Shown: positions 1 to 7,687, counted from the stretch's first letter. The stretch is 38,810 nucleotides of DNA from MHLP01 sp043736515 (GCA_043736515.1 JAYTCK010000004.1:1-38810), one strand, 5' to 3'. Program-made: numbers and translations. Notes: generated by a model not told the origin, from the sequence alone.

Positions 1-80
1 ATGTCGACCTTTTCCCTGTCGTTGATCGCGCGATTCTTGACGGTGAAGTGATTTTCGAAAACGTAACATATCTCGTGTAG
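1..80 (+). CDS. 3' end of a gene cut by the window edge
   Basis: One frame is open from base 3 to a TAG at 78-80 and reads ...DLFPVVDRAILDGE..., ending NVTYLV. It looks protein-like and is followed 10 nt later by a good hairpin terminator, which supports a real gene end. Too little remains to name a family. The first ATG in the window is in another frame and gives only a short peptide. Confidence 0.5.
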   Translation, partial: VDLFPVVDRAILDGEVIFENVTYLV

Positions 81-90
81 CATGAAAACA

Positions 91-119
91 AAAACCCACC
101 AGTGCGGTGGGGTTTTTTA
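91..119. terminator. Bidirectional intrinsic terminator
   Basis: CCCACC/GGTGGG stem with a 5-nt loop. It is followed by T6 on the plus strand and by a T-rich stretch on the minus strand, so it closes the partial gene on the left and the converging gene on the right. Confidence 0.75.
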
Positions 120-128
120 TTAATTGAT

Positions 129-437
129 CTATTCTGCGTACCGATTAAGGAGATACAACCGCAAATCTCGGGCAAATGGCTCGTTTGATATTGCAATCGC
201 CGTATGAAGCTTTTGAAGTACAAAGTCCCGTTCCTCACGTGAGGTAAGCCCATCCGGTGATTTCTTTAGGAAATCATCAATATCTGCGATGAGACTATCG
301 GCATACGCCAGTGCTTGGGGATTCTCTATTAGTTGGTGATAAAGAAGCGTTTCTTTTATATCAAGTCTGTGAGCAATGGCGCGCACAATTTGTTCATGCT
401 CGTTGTCAGGATTTGGTGGGGTTTCAGAATTTGTCAT
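129..437 (-). CDS. Hypothetical protein (102 aa)
   Basis: No family recognised. The reading frame extends upstream to 461, but I chose the ATG at 437 (MTNSETPPNP...) because GAGGAAG lies 9 nt before it. The protein is soluble and acidic with mostly helical heptad-like sequence (HRLDIKETLLYHQLIENPQAL, ADIDDFLKKSPDGLTSREE) and has no signal peptide or membrane segment. It runs convergently into the terminator at 91-119 and has its own upstream region, so it is probably monocistronic. Confidence 0.6.
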   Translation of the reverse strand: MTNSETPPNPDNEHEQIVRAIAHRLDIKETLLYHQLIENPQALAYADSLIADIDDFLKKSPDGLTSREERDFVLQKLHTAIAISNEPFARDLRLYLLNRYAE

Positions 438-480
438 CTTGGTATTCTTCCTCATAAACACGTACGTGGCAAGTGGTGAA

Positions 481-513
481 AATAAAACCGCTCAAAACTC
501 TGAGCGGCTTTTT
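481..513 (-). terminator. Intrinsic terminator of the broken lipoprotein gene
   Basis: CCGCTCA/TGAGCGG stem with a 6-nt loop, followed on the minus strand by TTTTATTTT. It begins about 20 nt beyond the TAA of the 534..1039 gene. This spacing supports the idea that the gene originally ended at 534 rather than at the premature stop at 704. Confidence 0.75.
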
Positions 514-533
514 GAAGAATCGGAACGAAGTAC

Positions 534-1039
534 TTACTGCTGAATCACCCATAAACCATCGGGATACTGAGGTGAGGATTCGAAACATGCTACCCCATTT
601 CGGCGTCCGACCTCCGGCCGGCCCTGAACGTGGATCGTGGTTTCCTCCACAAATGATTGACAATTAGTCCATCTGTTATTGTTTCGATGATAGGGGTGTG
701 TGGTTACCCGCGAATTGATGTGGGCACCATTACGCCACTCCATGTGTCGTTGTAGGTACCTGTTCCCGGGGTTTCAAAGCTTCGACGCAAGTGACGTCCT
801 GCCCTGTCGTGATCCGACTGATCCATGTGTCTCCCGAGTTGACCCCCGACCATGTAGCCCGCAACGCCCCCTACGACGGTCATGACCGTCTTGCCACTTC
901 CCCCACCAACAAGGGAGCCGAGTCCAGCGCCACTTATCGTACCAACAATTTTCCCGAAATCTTCGTTGGTCGCGCATCCTCCGAGCCCAAGGGCAAGTGC
1001 TGCTCCAATAATGAGCGAACGCATTCCAAATTTCCGCAT
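534..1039 (-). pseudogene. 17-kDa-antigen-like glycine-zipper lipoprotein, frameshifted
   Basis: The start at 1039 (MRKFGMRSLIIG) has AGGAG 7 nt upstream. A lipoprotein signal peptide ends in LGGC, so Cys would be lipidated. It is followed by a glycine-zipper 2TM segment (GTISGAGLGSLVGGGSGK, VVGGVAGYMVGGQLG). In this frame translation stops at 704. The next frame continues from about 743 to a TAA at 534 and supplies the expected C-terminal half of the family: RVTTHPYHRNNNRWTNCQSF, then GVACFESSPQYPDGLWVIQ, matching the family pattern of an R-Y-C-R-E segment and an 'ACRQPDGSW' end. The two halves together give a full-length outer-surface lipoprotein, so one indel between about 705 and 750 breaks it. 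It could be a true pseudogene, a sequencing error or recoding. Confidence 0.8.
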
Positions 1040-1121
1040 AGCTATCTCCTGTTCAAACAACGTACCACCGAAAACACTACCACGAAAACATATAATTGCA
1101 AATGAGTGGTGTGTGCAAAAC

Positions 1122-1150
1122 TTGACATAACCCTAGTGTTCTTGTAGACT
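1122..1150 (+). promoter_or_regulatory. Sigma-70-type promoter
   Basis: TTGACA at 1122-1127, a 17-nt spacer, and TAGACT at 1145-1150. It lies about 45 nt before the GTG at 1196. Confidence 0.7.
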
Positions 1151-1195
1151 TTTAAACAGAAATTTGCTATGTCTCACCACTCAAAAGGAACCACT

Positions 1196-1678
1196 GTGAA
1201 AACAGCGAAGATAACTCGCTCTCCTGCGCGACACTTGTTTGGGCTTTCGCACAAGCAGATTGTGAGCGCGCTCAAGGCGCACGTCACCAAAGCTGGCCTT
1301 CCCATAAATGAAGAAATAGGATGCACTTCATACGTTATCGGGCTGGAGAGACGTGTAGAGGGGGAATATGAAACCATGCTCACCATGGTTGTCGAAGAGA
1401 TGCCCAGCTTTATGAAACCCAGTACCAGTTCGATGTCGTGCACGGTAAGCAAGGGAGAATTATCTCCCCGAGCCGAGCCTGGATCGCAAAAGTTCGAAAT
1501 CACCCACAATGGGGTGAGGGACGCGCTGGTCGCCTTTTGTGTAGCAGAGAGCGGCAACCCCATTCCCGATGGTCTCATCAGCCTCTGGGGACTCGGTGAT
1601 CCTGTTTTGTGCGTGAGTCACAACAGTTTCGGACACCGACCCGCTCCGGCACTTACGCTCTTTATTGATCCTTCGTAA
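1196..1678 (+). CDS. Hypothetical protein (160 aa)
   Basis: No family recognised. The GTG start at 1196 is preferred over the in-frame ATG at 1169 because AAAGGA lies 6 nt before the GTG and a promoter sits just upstream. The protein begins with a basic stretch (MKTAKITRSPARHLFG), then an SHKQIVSALKAHVTKAG helix, and is soluble. Its middle (GCTSYVIGLERRVEGEYETMLT) looks like beta strands. It ends at a hairpin terminator, so it appears to be a single-gene unit. Confidence 0.65.
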   Translation: MKTAKITRSPARHLFGLSHKQIVSALKAHVTKAGLPINEEIGCTSYVIGLERRVEGEYETMLTMVVEEMPSFMKPSTSSMSCTVSKGELSPRAEPGSQKFEITHNGVRDALVAFCVAESGNPIPDGLISLWGLGDPVLCVSHNSFGHRPAPALTLFIDPS

Positions 1679-1690
1679 ATGTTCAATCTG

Positions 1691-1715
1691 CCCCGCAATA
1701 TGTGGGGCTTTTTAT
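1691..1715 (+). terminator. Intrinsic terminator
   Basis: CCCCGCA/TGTGGGG stem with a 3-nt loop followed by CTTTTTATTT. Confidence 0.8.
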
Positions 1716-1741
1716 TTGCCGAATAATAATGCGCAAAGTGG

Positions 1742-1747
1742 TATACT
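1742..1747 (+). promoter_or_regulatory. Extended -10 box giving a leaderless SET-gene mRNA
   Basis: TGGTATACT is an extended -10 element (TGn plus TATACT) ending 7 nt before the ATG at 1755. Transcription would start at or next to the A of the start codon. No SD is possible in that space. Confidence 0.55.
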
Positions 1748-1754
1748 TTTCCCA

Positions 1755-2180
1755 ATGAGAAAAAAAGCGTTTCTGAATTCACTGCAATATGTGTACACGC
1801 GGCTGGGTGTTACAAAACACGGTGTCGGTGTTATTGCAATACGTCCTATTCCGGAAGGGACAGATGTATTTAAACATAGTGATCCGTGCGGTGATGTACT
1901 CAGAATTCCAAAAGCTGAACTTGATGCATATGATGCACCCGACGAAGCAAAAAATATGGTTCGTGATTTTTGCGCGCTCCAAGATGGTGTTTATTTTGTT
2001 CCCGATTATGGAATTGATGCGATCACAAAGTTCTATTATCTCAACCATTCAAAAAATCCCAATATGATTACTCCTGATAGGGGGGAAACATTTATTACTG
2101 CCCGAGACATTAGTGCGGGAGAAGAGCTCACGGCAGACTATGACAGTTATCACGAGACTAATCATTTCACCCGCAAATGA
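1755..2180 (+). CDS. SET-domain protein, putative lysine methyltransferase
   Basis: A minimal 141-aa SET domain. The ordered motifs are GVGVIAIRPIPEGTDVF near the N-terminus, YLNHSKNPNM in the SET-N pseudoknot position (family NHSCxPN) and ARDISAGEELTADYDSY at the end (family EELTxDY). SET proteins transfer a methyl group from S-adenosylmethionine to protein lysines. The usual cysteine-rich post-SET is absent, and the Cys of NHSC is Lys here. The start is the first ATG, directly after a -10 box, so the mRNA is probably leaderless. The target is unknown, because the organism has no histones and no partner gene is adjacent. Small free-standing SET proteins are known in bacteria. Confidence 0.85.
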   Translation: MRKKAFLNSLQYVYTRLGVTKHGVGVIAIRPIPEGTDVFKHSDPCGDVLRIPKAELDAYDAPDEAKNMVRDFCALQDGVYFVPDYGIDAITKFYYLNHSKNPNMITPDRGETFITARDISAGEELTADYDSYHETNHFTRK

Positions 2181-2255
2181 GGGACTTCCCTTCCTCTTGA
2201 AATCTTCATCAATTACCCGTAACATCACAGAAGACAGATTTCTTTGGAGACGAGC

Positions 2256-2555
2256 ATGCGAACAATGTTTTATCAATACTCCCCCGAGGGTGCTCGAGAT
2301 ACGACAGTGCGCGTCAGCTTAATTTTCGATACCAAAGACCGGCAACTTTCTACGATAGTGAAAAAAGCGCGAGAACTTGAATTTGCAGTCCCTTTTCCTT
2401 GTGTAAAAACGGATCCAGAAATTTTGGAATGCAAAAAAAGGAAACATCGGGGCAAGCTCATGGTCACACTCCACATTAGTGTTGAAGCTGATCCGAGGTG
2501 GCCTGAAGCGCGGAAGTTTCTCGAGGGAGCCGGGTTTCAGGAAGAGACGAGCTGA
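2256..2555 (+). CDS. Hypothetical protein (99 aa)
   Basis: No family recognised. The ATG at 2256 has GGAG 6 nt upstream. A TTG at 2244 in the same frame is less likely. The sequence is mixed alpha/beta (DTTVRVSLIFDTKDRQLSTIVKKAREL ... GKLMVTLHISVEADPRWPEARKFLEGAGF), suggesting a small ferredoxin-like or ACT-like fold, which is inference from pattern only. The last 19 nt overlap the 3' end of the opposite glycosidase gene, and its terminator lies inside that gene's coding sequence. Confidence 0.65.
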   Translation: MRTMFYQYSPEGARDTTVRVSLIFDTKDRQLSTIVKKARELEFAVPFPCVKTDPEILECKKRKHRGKLMVTLHISVEADPRWPEARKFLEGAGFQEETS

Positions 2556-3865
2556 TCCCCCACCAAATAGGGTTGGGGGATTTTTTTATCTGCAGGTTCT
2601 CCCCCTTCTATCAGCGTTGCTACGTCGTGAAAAAGTGAATCGGGAGTGGCAATCTGACGCCCTGCCTCTTGCCACTGAAATGGTCCACGGACATATTTTC
2701 GTGAGTCAAGAGTCCGAGGCATAAGCGGCAGGTTTTTCATGCCTATCTCGTCGCCATAATACATAATGGGAGCACCTGGGATAGAATAGAGTAACTCAAA
2801 AGCCTTGCGTATCTTTATGCGATCGCCGTCAAAGACGCTGGCCACACGCATAGAAGTTGCTACTTCTTTGTTAAAAAGATATTCCCGTTTCGGATCAAGA
2901 AATGCGAGTAAGTCAGCACGAATTTTGGGAGACTCGAGAAAACGAAGTTCAATCTCATCATGATTGCGCAAAAATACCGCCCACTGACAGTTATCGGGAA
3001 TATTTAAGGATTCTTCTACCATATTGGCGACGAGCGTCCGGTCGTCATGGAGAAGCGCGAGCCACATCTGTGCCATCATCGGAAAGTTATACATCATCTG
3101 ACACTCATCTCCGTCACCAAAATATAATTTTGTCTCCTCGATACTTTGTGCAGCCTCACCCAAGAGGATAACTCCTCGCGGATATTTATCGTCGAGGTGC
3201 TTGCGGATGCGTTTGATTATTGCGTGTGTCTCGGGCAATCCTTTGCAATTCGTCCCCTCCCGCTTAATGAGGAAGCAGGCCGCATCAAGACGAAAACCGT
3301 CAACGCCCATATCGGCCCAAAAATCCATGTGTGCAAGCATTGCTTCGACAACTTCAGGGTTATCCCAATTGAGATCCGGCTGTTCCGGATAAAATGTTGC
3401 GAAGTAATAATCTCCGGTTTGCGGGTTGAGAATCCAATTCTGCGGTTTGATATCAGGAAACGCATTCTGTGACTGCGTGAATCCCTTTCCGTCATCGCTC
3501 CAAAGAAAAAAATTGCGTTTCGCGCTCATCTTCGACGAGTGTGCTTCGACAAACCACGGATGTTCTATCGACACATGATTTAAGACAAAATCCAAAATAA
3601 CACGAACACCACATGCGTGGAGTGTTTTCACGCATTCCTGAAAATCTTCGAGTGTGCCGAGTTCGGGGCGCACATTACGATAGTCCTTTATGTCATACCC
3701 GTCATCCACCATCGGGGATGGATAGTGCGGGAGGATATGAATGCAATTAACACCCAGTAGTGAGAAATAGTTTGCGTGTTCCGCTAGTCCCTTGAAGTCA
3801 CTGGCAAATTTGTCGACGTAACATTCGTAAATTTTTGCTTCTTTCCACCAATAGTTTCCTTGCAT
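2537..3865 (-). CDS. GH13 alpha-amylase-family glycosidase, trehalose-synthase-like
   Basis: 442 aa beginning WWKEAKIYECYVDKFASDFKGL, the start typical of the trehalose synthase/oligo-1,6-glucosidase branch. The (beta/alpha)8 barrel motifs are all present: region I DFVLNH at 92-97, the nucleophile Asp194 in GFRLDA, the acid/base Glu237 in LGEA, and the transition-state Asp303 in NHDE. The enzyme should hydrolyse or isomerise alpha-glucosidic linkages. The C-terminal beta-sandwich of the family appears to be missing: after GPFQWQEAGRQ only about 45 residues remain. There is no signal peptide, so it is cytoplasmic. It starts 1 nt after the VF530 gene and is therefore translationally coupled to it. 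The substrate cannot be fixed from sequence. Confidence 0.9.
   Translation of the reverse strand: MQGNYWWKEAKIYECYVDKFASDFKGLAEHANYFSLLGVNCIHILPHYPSPMVDDGYDIKDYRNVRPELGTLEDFQECVKTLHACGVRVILDFVLNHVSIEHPWFVEAHSSKMSAKRNFFLWSDDGKGFTQSQNAFPDIKPQNWILNPQTGDYYFATFYPEQPDLNWDNPEVVEAMLAHMDFWADMGVDGFRLDAACFLIKREGTNCKGLPETHAIIKRIRKHLDDKYPRGVILLGEAAQSIEETKLYFGDGDECQMMYNFPMMAQMWLALLHDDRTLVANMVEESLNIPDNCQWAVFLRNHDEIELRFLESPKIRADLLAFLDPKREYLFNKEVATSMRVASVFDGDRIKIRKAFELLYSIPGAPIMYYGDEIGMKNLPLMPRTLDSRKYVRGPFQWQEAGRQIATPDSLFHDVATLIEGGEPADKKIPQPYLVGDQLVSS
2554..2588 (+). terminator. Intrinsic terminator overlapping the converging gene
   Basis: ATCCCCCA...TGGGGGAT-type stem followed by T7 on the plus strand. The same bases encode the last residues of the minus-strand glycosidase. 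Confidence 0.75.
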
Positions 3866-3866
3866 G

Positions 3867-4094
3867 TTAATAGTACTTGCTTATTGTCTCTAGATATAAA
3901 CCTTCCACTTTTTCACGTGCCCAAGGCGTTTTTCGTAAAAATTTGAGAGTTGATGAAATGCTGGGATTCTCCAAAAAACATTTAATCCGAACCCGTCTCC
4001 CTAGTTCTTCCCACCCATATTCTTTTAATAAATATTCCACAATAAATTGCAGAGTTTTGTTTTGAAGCGGATTATTAGGCTGTTCCTTTTCCAT
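3867..4094 (-). CDS. VF530 family (DUF2132) small protein
   Basis: 75 aa matching the VF530 family end to end: QPNNPLQNKTLQFIVEYL, then YGWEELGRRVRIKCFLENPSISSTLKFLRKTPWAREKVEGLYL. The hallmark SLKFLRKTPWAREKVE is nearly intact. The family is small, conserved and suggested to bind DNA, but its role is not established. I start it at the ATG at 4094 because family members begin just before xPNNPL. A GTG at 4124 overlapping the upstream gene is the alternative. It is cotranscribed with the glycosidase, whose ATG follows its stop by 1 nt. Confidence 0.85.
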   Translation of the reverse strand: MEKEQPNNPLQNKTLQFIVEYLLKEYGWEELGRRVRIKCFLENPSISSTLKFLRKTPWAREKVEGLYLETISKYY

Positions 4095-4110
4095 GCACGA
4101 AATTAGTCCG

Positions 4111-4314
4111 TTAATCTCCCACACCCTCGGTTGCAGGATCAGAAGGGTCTTTTATTGCCTCTAGGTTTACGGAAAGACCCTCCTCACCTTCGCTTGAGAC
4201 GGTAAATGCTTCAATATCCTCATTGTTTACCACCAGATTATCTTCAGTGTTCATTGCGACATTATATTGTAAATATCCTACTTTGTCTCGCCTTGAAGAC
4301 TCTCCTTCGGACAC
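4111..4314 (-). CDS. Small acidic hypothetical protein
   Basis: A frame that looks protein-like and strongly acidic (NTEDNLVVNNEDIEAFTVSSEGEEGLSVNLEAI, ending DPATEGVGD). GTG at 4314 is the proposed start because GGGAGGT lies 4 nt upstream. The frame is open further, to 4392, but that would overlap the divergent pepP start. No family is recognised. It ends 16 nt before the VF530 ATG, so it is probably the first gene of a three-gene operon with VF530 and the glycosidase. Confidence 0.5.
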   Translation of the reverse strand: MSEGESSRRDKVGYLQYNVAMNTEDNLVVNNEDIEAFTVSSEGEEGLSVNLEAIKDPSDPATEGVGD

Positions 4315-4390
4315 ATTACCTCCCTCGTTGACTTCATGCACAAAGCCGTTAGGCTTAGTTGAGCATTGTACATTCACAAGGGAATATTTC

Positions 4391-5716
4391 ATGGATAAAT
4401 ACCGATTCCGCATGCGACGTGAGGCTTTGGGGCGCCAAATTGGCGAGGGGGCAATTGCCCTGATTCCGGGGGCACACACTAAGGTGCGAAATAGTGATGT
4501 GCCCTATCCGTTCCGCCAGTCGAGCGACATGCTTTATCTCTCTGGGTTTCCTGAGCCCGATGCCCTCTTGGTGATCATGGGTGGCACGATGCCTCGTTCA
4601 ATTTTCTTTTGTTTGCCAAAAGATCCCGTACTGGAAATGTGGATGGGCAGGCGCTGCGGTCCTGAGGATGCGATGCTCCAATTTGGTTTCGATGAAGCGT
4701 ATGGTAACGCGCCTAAAGCGGCAATGATCTCACGAGTTGCAGCGCGGCTCTCTCACTCTCACCATGTGTACGCTCACGATGCCTCCGATACGAGCGAAGG
4801 TACTCCCGCATGGCTGAGCGAAATCATTGAGACACACAAAAAGAATGTTCCGGAAACGAAATCTTTTTCGCTTCATACTGTACTTGGCGAGCATCGGCTG
4901 ATCAAAGATGACGCGGAGATCACGCTCATGCGTAGAGCTTGTATGATTTCAGCAATAGCACATCGAAACATACTCCGCCTTGTGCGTCCCGGCATGAATG
5001 AACGCGAACTTGAGGCAGAGATCACCTATCGTTTCCGGAAAGAAGGAGGTGATGCGCTTCATGCCTATCCTCCCATTGTGGCTTCCGGAATTAATTCCTG
5101 TACGCTCCACTATTTGGAGAATAACCAGCCCATGCGTGACGGTGATCTCGTGCTCATTGATGCGGGGTGTGAATACCAAGGCTATGCGTCAGACATCACA
5201 CGCACCATTCCGGTGAACAAAAAGTTCTCGCCTGCACAGCGCGATCTGTATGCACTTGTGCTTGCGGCACAAAAAGCAGCGATCGGAAAAGCGCAAGCAG
5301 GTAATGCACTTTGTGCGGTGAATAACACTGCACGAGTAGTGATGAGGAAGGGTTTAATTGGACTGGGTCTGATTCCGCGAAAATGCAAAGAGGCCACAGA
5401 AGGATGTGAGCGTTTCTTTCCTCACGGGACAAGCCACTTCCTTGGGCTCGACGTGCACGATGTGGGTGATTACCGCAAAAAAGGCAAACGGAGCATGCGC
5501 ATTCTCGAGCCGGGCATGGTGATCACGGTTGAGCCAGGAATCTACATTCCACCTGCGCCTGATGTTCCGGAAAAATACTGGAATATTGGGATTCGCATTG
5601 AGGATGATGTGCTCATAACTTCCGGTGAACCACTTGTGTTAAGTGCCGAGGCACCTAAAGAAATCGTTGATATCGAAGGAATCATGGGGGGCGATGTCAT
5701 CCCATTCTTTACATAG
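4391..5716 (+). CDS. pepP: Xaa-Pro aminopeptidase
   Basis: 441 aa, normal length for the M24B family, which removes an N-terminal residue preceding proline. An N-terminal creatinase-like domain (about 1-165) is followed by the pita-bread catalytic domain. The five metal ligands are visible: Asp257 (LIDAG), Asp268 (SDITRT), His349 (HGTSHF), Glu381 (TVEPGIY) and Glu404 (RIEDDV), which would bind two Mn or Co ions. The ATG at 4391 is supported by AAGGGA 8 nt upstream. The gene is cytoplasmic, divergent from the small acidic gene, and closed by its own terminator. A peptide-recycling role fits an organism with limited amino-acid synthesis. Confidence 0.96.
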   Translation: MDKYRFRMRREALGRQIGEGAIALIPGAHTKVRNSDVPYPFRQSSDMLYLSGFPEPDALLVIMGGTMPRSIFFCLPKDPVLEMWMGRRCGPEDAMLQFGFDEAYGNAPKAAMISRVAARLSHSHHVYAHDASDTSEGTPAWLSEIIETHKKNVPETKSFSLHTVLGEHRLIKDDAEITLMRRACMISAIAHRNILRLVRPGMNERELEAEITYRFRKEGGDALHAYPPIVASGINSCTLHYLENNQPMRDGDLVLIDAGCEYQGYASDITRTIPVNKKFSPAQRDLYALVLAAQKAAIGKAQAGNALCAVNNTARVVMRKGLIGLGLIPRKCKEATEGCERFFPHGTSHFLGLDVHDVGDYRKKGKRSMRILEPGMVITVEPGIYIPPAPDVPEKYWNIGIRIEDDVLITSGEPLVLSAEAPKEIVDIEGIMGGDVIPFFT

Positions 5717-5722
5717 CACCCC

Positions 5723-5746
5723 CCCCGCATTACTGCGGGGTTTTTT
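5723..5746 (+). terminator. Intrinsic terminator of pepP
   Basis: CCCCGCA/TGCGGGG stem with a TTAC loop followed by T6. Confidence 0.85.
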
Positions 5747-5780
5747 ATTGTCGGATGACATTTTTTTGAGCACAACAATG

Positions 5781-5814
5781 AGAAAACCGACAGCGAAAAA
5801 GTCGGCTTAATTGA
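5781..5814 (-). terminator. Intrinsic terminator
   Basis: On the minus strand, a CCGAC/GTCGG stem followed by TTTTC. It overlaps the last codons of the 5807..6250 gene. Confidence 0.6.
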
Positions 5815-6250
5815 AAGAAATATTAGGATGCGCTGCAATGACTGCATTCACTGCGGCCGTTTCTTCAAGCATGCGGAGCGTCTCTACCAAGAGCTGCTGA
5901 TCGTGCATTTGTCCGTGATGATAGGTTTGTCCACTCGACATAACATCGGTTCTTAAAATTCTATATACAAGCCTCGGATCAATACCTGCACTATCCCCTA
6001 TCGCATCAAGAGAAATTCCGGATATTGCTTCAACGGTTTGTGTTTGATGATGTACAGAGTCTTCCGGATAACTTTCATCTGACTTTTTGCTCGCTGTTTC
6101 CATAACGCGAGTATAGTTTTCCTCGTCGATGCGGCCGCCATGGGCAATGTAGCCTGCATATGAATACTCCTTATTTCCTTCCGGCAAGGTTGCGGACGTC
6201 TCTGGCACACCATCCCCCCTTCCGTAATTTTCGATGCTTTCCTTATGCAT
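5807..6250 (-). CDS. Hypothetical protein (147 aa)
   Basis: No family recognised. The frame is open to 6382, but the upstream part looks non-coding (Cys/Arg-rich, no SD), so the ATG at 6250 (MHKESIENYGRGDG) is preferred. Even this start has only a weak purine run (AGAGA). The first half is polar and probably disordered. The second half (VEAISGISLDAIGDSAGIDPRLVYRILRTDVMSSG) resembles a small helix-turn-helix-like bundle followed by helices (QLLVETLRMLEETAAVNAVIAAHP). It is divergent from the 6395 gene. Confidence 0.55.
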   Translation of the reverse strand: MHKESIENYGRGDGVPETSATLPEGNKEYSYAGYIAHGGRIDEENYTRVMETASKKSDESYPEDSVHHQTQTVEAISGISLDAIGDSAGIDPRLVYRILRTDVMSSGQTYHHGQMHDQQLLVETLRMLEETAAVNAVIAAHPNISFN

Positions 6251-6394
6251 ATGTCTCTGTAATGATATCGTGCGCGAGTAAAATAGCAAACGGCTCGCGA
6301 TATGTGCTGATGTGCCAGCGCGGGCGGTAATTGCTCTGTTGTTGACGCAACACATTTTGCTGATTTTACATTTGTAAATCATCTCACACTCATC

Positions 6395-7225
6395 ATGCTG
6401 TATTACAGTAGAGAAATGCAGGATTCAAAGCAGCATGAAAAAGATGGCTATGCATCCTATTATCCTATTACCGTAAAGAGGCAGCCTGTATATGGCTACG
6501 GATACGGATTGGCGCTGATGAGATCATTGCTTTTGTACGCCGAGCGCGATGAATACTTTAAAAAAATATTTCTTTTGGTCCTACTGCAGCTCGGCTACCC
6601 TACCCATGCCCCCGAACTTCCGCGTGAACCATACCGCGTAAAAAGAATCGAGGAGCTTTTTATTCTCTCTGATCAAAAAGCTGCAATGAAACGCATGGAG
6701 TGGATCGTCGAACGTACTCGTCTGCGAGACCTTCCCGATACGTTAATTGTCGAGTGCACACTTTCATCCTGGGTAAGAGAATATACAAAAGAATATCCTA
6801 AGGCTATCGTAATCGGGAACGTTGTCGACGTCGTCCCACCCGCAGGGCTCGGGCACGTCAACCGAAGAGAGAAAATGTCACTGATTGTTGATCGAAAGAT
6901 AAGCCTGGATTCACAACTTATGGCGACATATGTTGCCGAGGCAAGCTTGGGTGATGTGCTTGAAGCACTTATACGAGCAGGGGGGGATACAAAAAAATTC
7001 GAACCCGAAATCGCAGGCTGGTTTTTTGGCGAACGGGCGATTGAAGTGTACACAACCGATGACCTCACGCTTCGCACTATCACAAAAGAACTTGCGGAAC
7101 TCTCTGCACTCTTCTATTCACTCGATAAAAAAGGCGAAGTAGCGGCAATAGCGATGAGCCCTGTAATAAACAGCCTTGTGCAGGAAATATATTGGGATAT
7201 GGAGCCACTAGGGGTTCTGCGCTGA
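6395..7225 (+). CDS. Hypothetical protein; C-terminal part faintly PTH2-like
   Basis: 276 aa. The start at 6395 or the ATG at 6416 cannot be decided, as neither has a clear SD. Residues 1-150 match nothing I recognise (SYYPITVKRQPVYGYGYGLALMRSLL, then helices). Residues about 158-262 (MSLIVDRKISLDSQLMATYV, ASLGDVLEAL, then GERAIEVYTTDDLTLRTITKEL, GEVAAIAMSPV) follow the strand-helix order of peptidyl-tRNA hydrolase 2. The family's Gly-Lys and catalytic His near AQ.AHA are absent, so activity is doubtful. It converges with the 7235 gene with only 9 nt between the two stops and no obvious terminator there. Confidence 0.6.
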   Translation: MLYYSREMQDSKQHEKDGYASYYPITVKRQPVYGYGYGLALMRSLLLYAERDEYFKKIFLLVLLQLGYPTHAPELPREPYRVKRIEELFILSDQKAAMKRMEWIVERTRLRDLPDTLIVECTLSSWVREYTKEYPKAIVIGNVVDVVPPAGLGHVNRREKMSLIVDRKISLDSQLMATYVAEASLGDVLEALIRAGGDTKKFEPEIAGWFFGERAIEVYTTDDLTLRTITKELAELSALFYSLDKKGEVAAIAMSPVINSLVQEIYWDMEPLGVLR

Positions 7226-7234
7226 ACTGTTTAT

Positions 7235-7630
7235 CTATCGCTCGAGAGCAAGCCCTCTTCCCAACGCAACGGCGGGATTTTCGGACTTTTTACCCCCATG
7301 CGTAACGAGTTTAAATCGCGGAATAGCTATCGTTTCATTTTCCACAGGCAAGTCCGGATTTGGTGTAAGCGATTCTTCTTCAAAAAGAACTTCAACTTCC
7401 CCTTCGTTGACCATCTTCCCTACAATCGCATACGCAATACGATATCGCTCGAGTTCGTCAGGTGTATACTCCCCGGGAGACTTATTGGGCAAGTAGCCGG
7501 GAAGTAGCTCTTGGGTTGATTTTGCCCATGTTGGAGAGAGTGCTTTCTTGATTTCTTGTGCATAAAGCTGCTCCAGGTTTTTCTTGCTCTCCGGAGATTC
7601 ATGCTCTTCTAGTTGGCCCTCGTGGTACAT
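7235..7630 (-). CDS. Hypothetical protein (131 aa), leaderless
   Basis: No family recognised. The start is placed at the ATG at 7630 because an extended -10 box (TGTTATACT) ends 7 nt before it. The longer frame to 7741 runs through another gene's terminator. The sequence is charged and helical at first (KKNLEQLYAQEIKKALSPTWAKSTQELLPGYLPN), then ELERYRIAYAIVGKMVNEGEVEVLFEEE and a basic C-terminus. It is soluble. Confidence 0.6.
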   Translation of the reverse strand: MYHEGQLEEHESPESKKNLEQLYAQEIKKALSPTWAKSTQELLPGYLPNKSPGEYTPDELERYRIAYAIVGKMVNEGEVEVLFEEESLTPNPDLPVENETIAIPRFKLVTHGGKKSENPAVALGRGLALER

Positions 7631-7637
7631 AATGTAA

Positions 7638-7643
7638 AGTATA
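7638..7643 (-). promoter_or_regulatory. Extended -10 box of a leaderless gene
   Basis: On the minus strand TGTTATACT, with TATACT at 7638-7643, lies 7 nt before the ATG at 7630. The -35 region is not recognisable. Confidence 0.5.
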
Positions 7644-7650
7644 ACATCTG

Positions 7651-7687
7651 ATTTAAAAAAATAACCCCCAATTCTTTCAATTGGGGG
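7651..7687 (-). terminator. Intrinsic terminator
   Basis: CCCCCAATT/AATTGGGGG 9-bp stem followed on the minus strand by an A/T-rich T-tract. The stop codon of the 7677..8144 gene lies in the stem. Confidence 0.85.

Noticed and set aside
555..640. A GATTCGAAAC stretch resembling a tRNA T-loop
   Set aside because: No matching acceptor, D-arm or anticodon stem is present on either strand, and the bases encode the C-terminal half of the frameshifted lipoprotein.
4223..4390. Upstream extension of the pepP frame
   Set aside because: The extension reads unlike a protein, overlaps a better minus-strand frame, and the ATG at 4391 has an SD and matches the family start.
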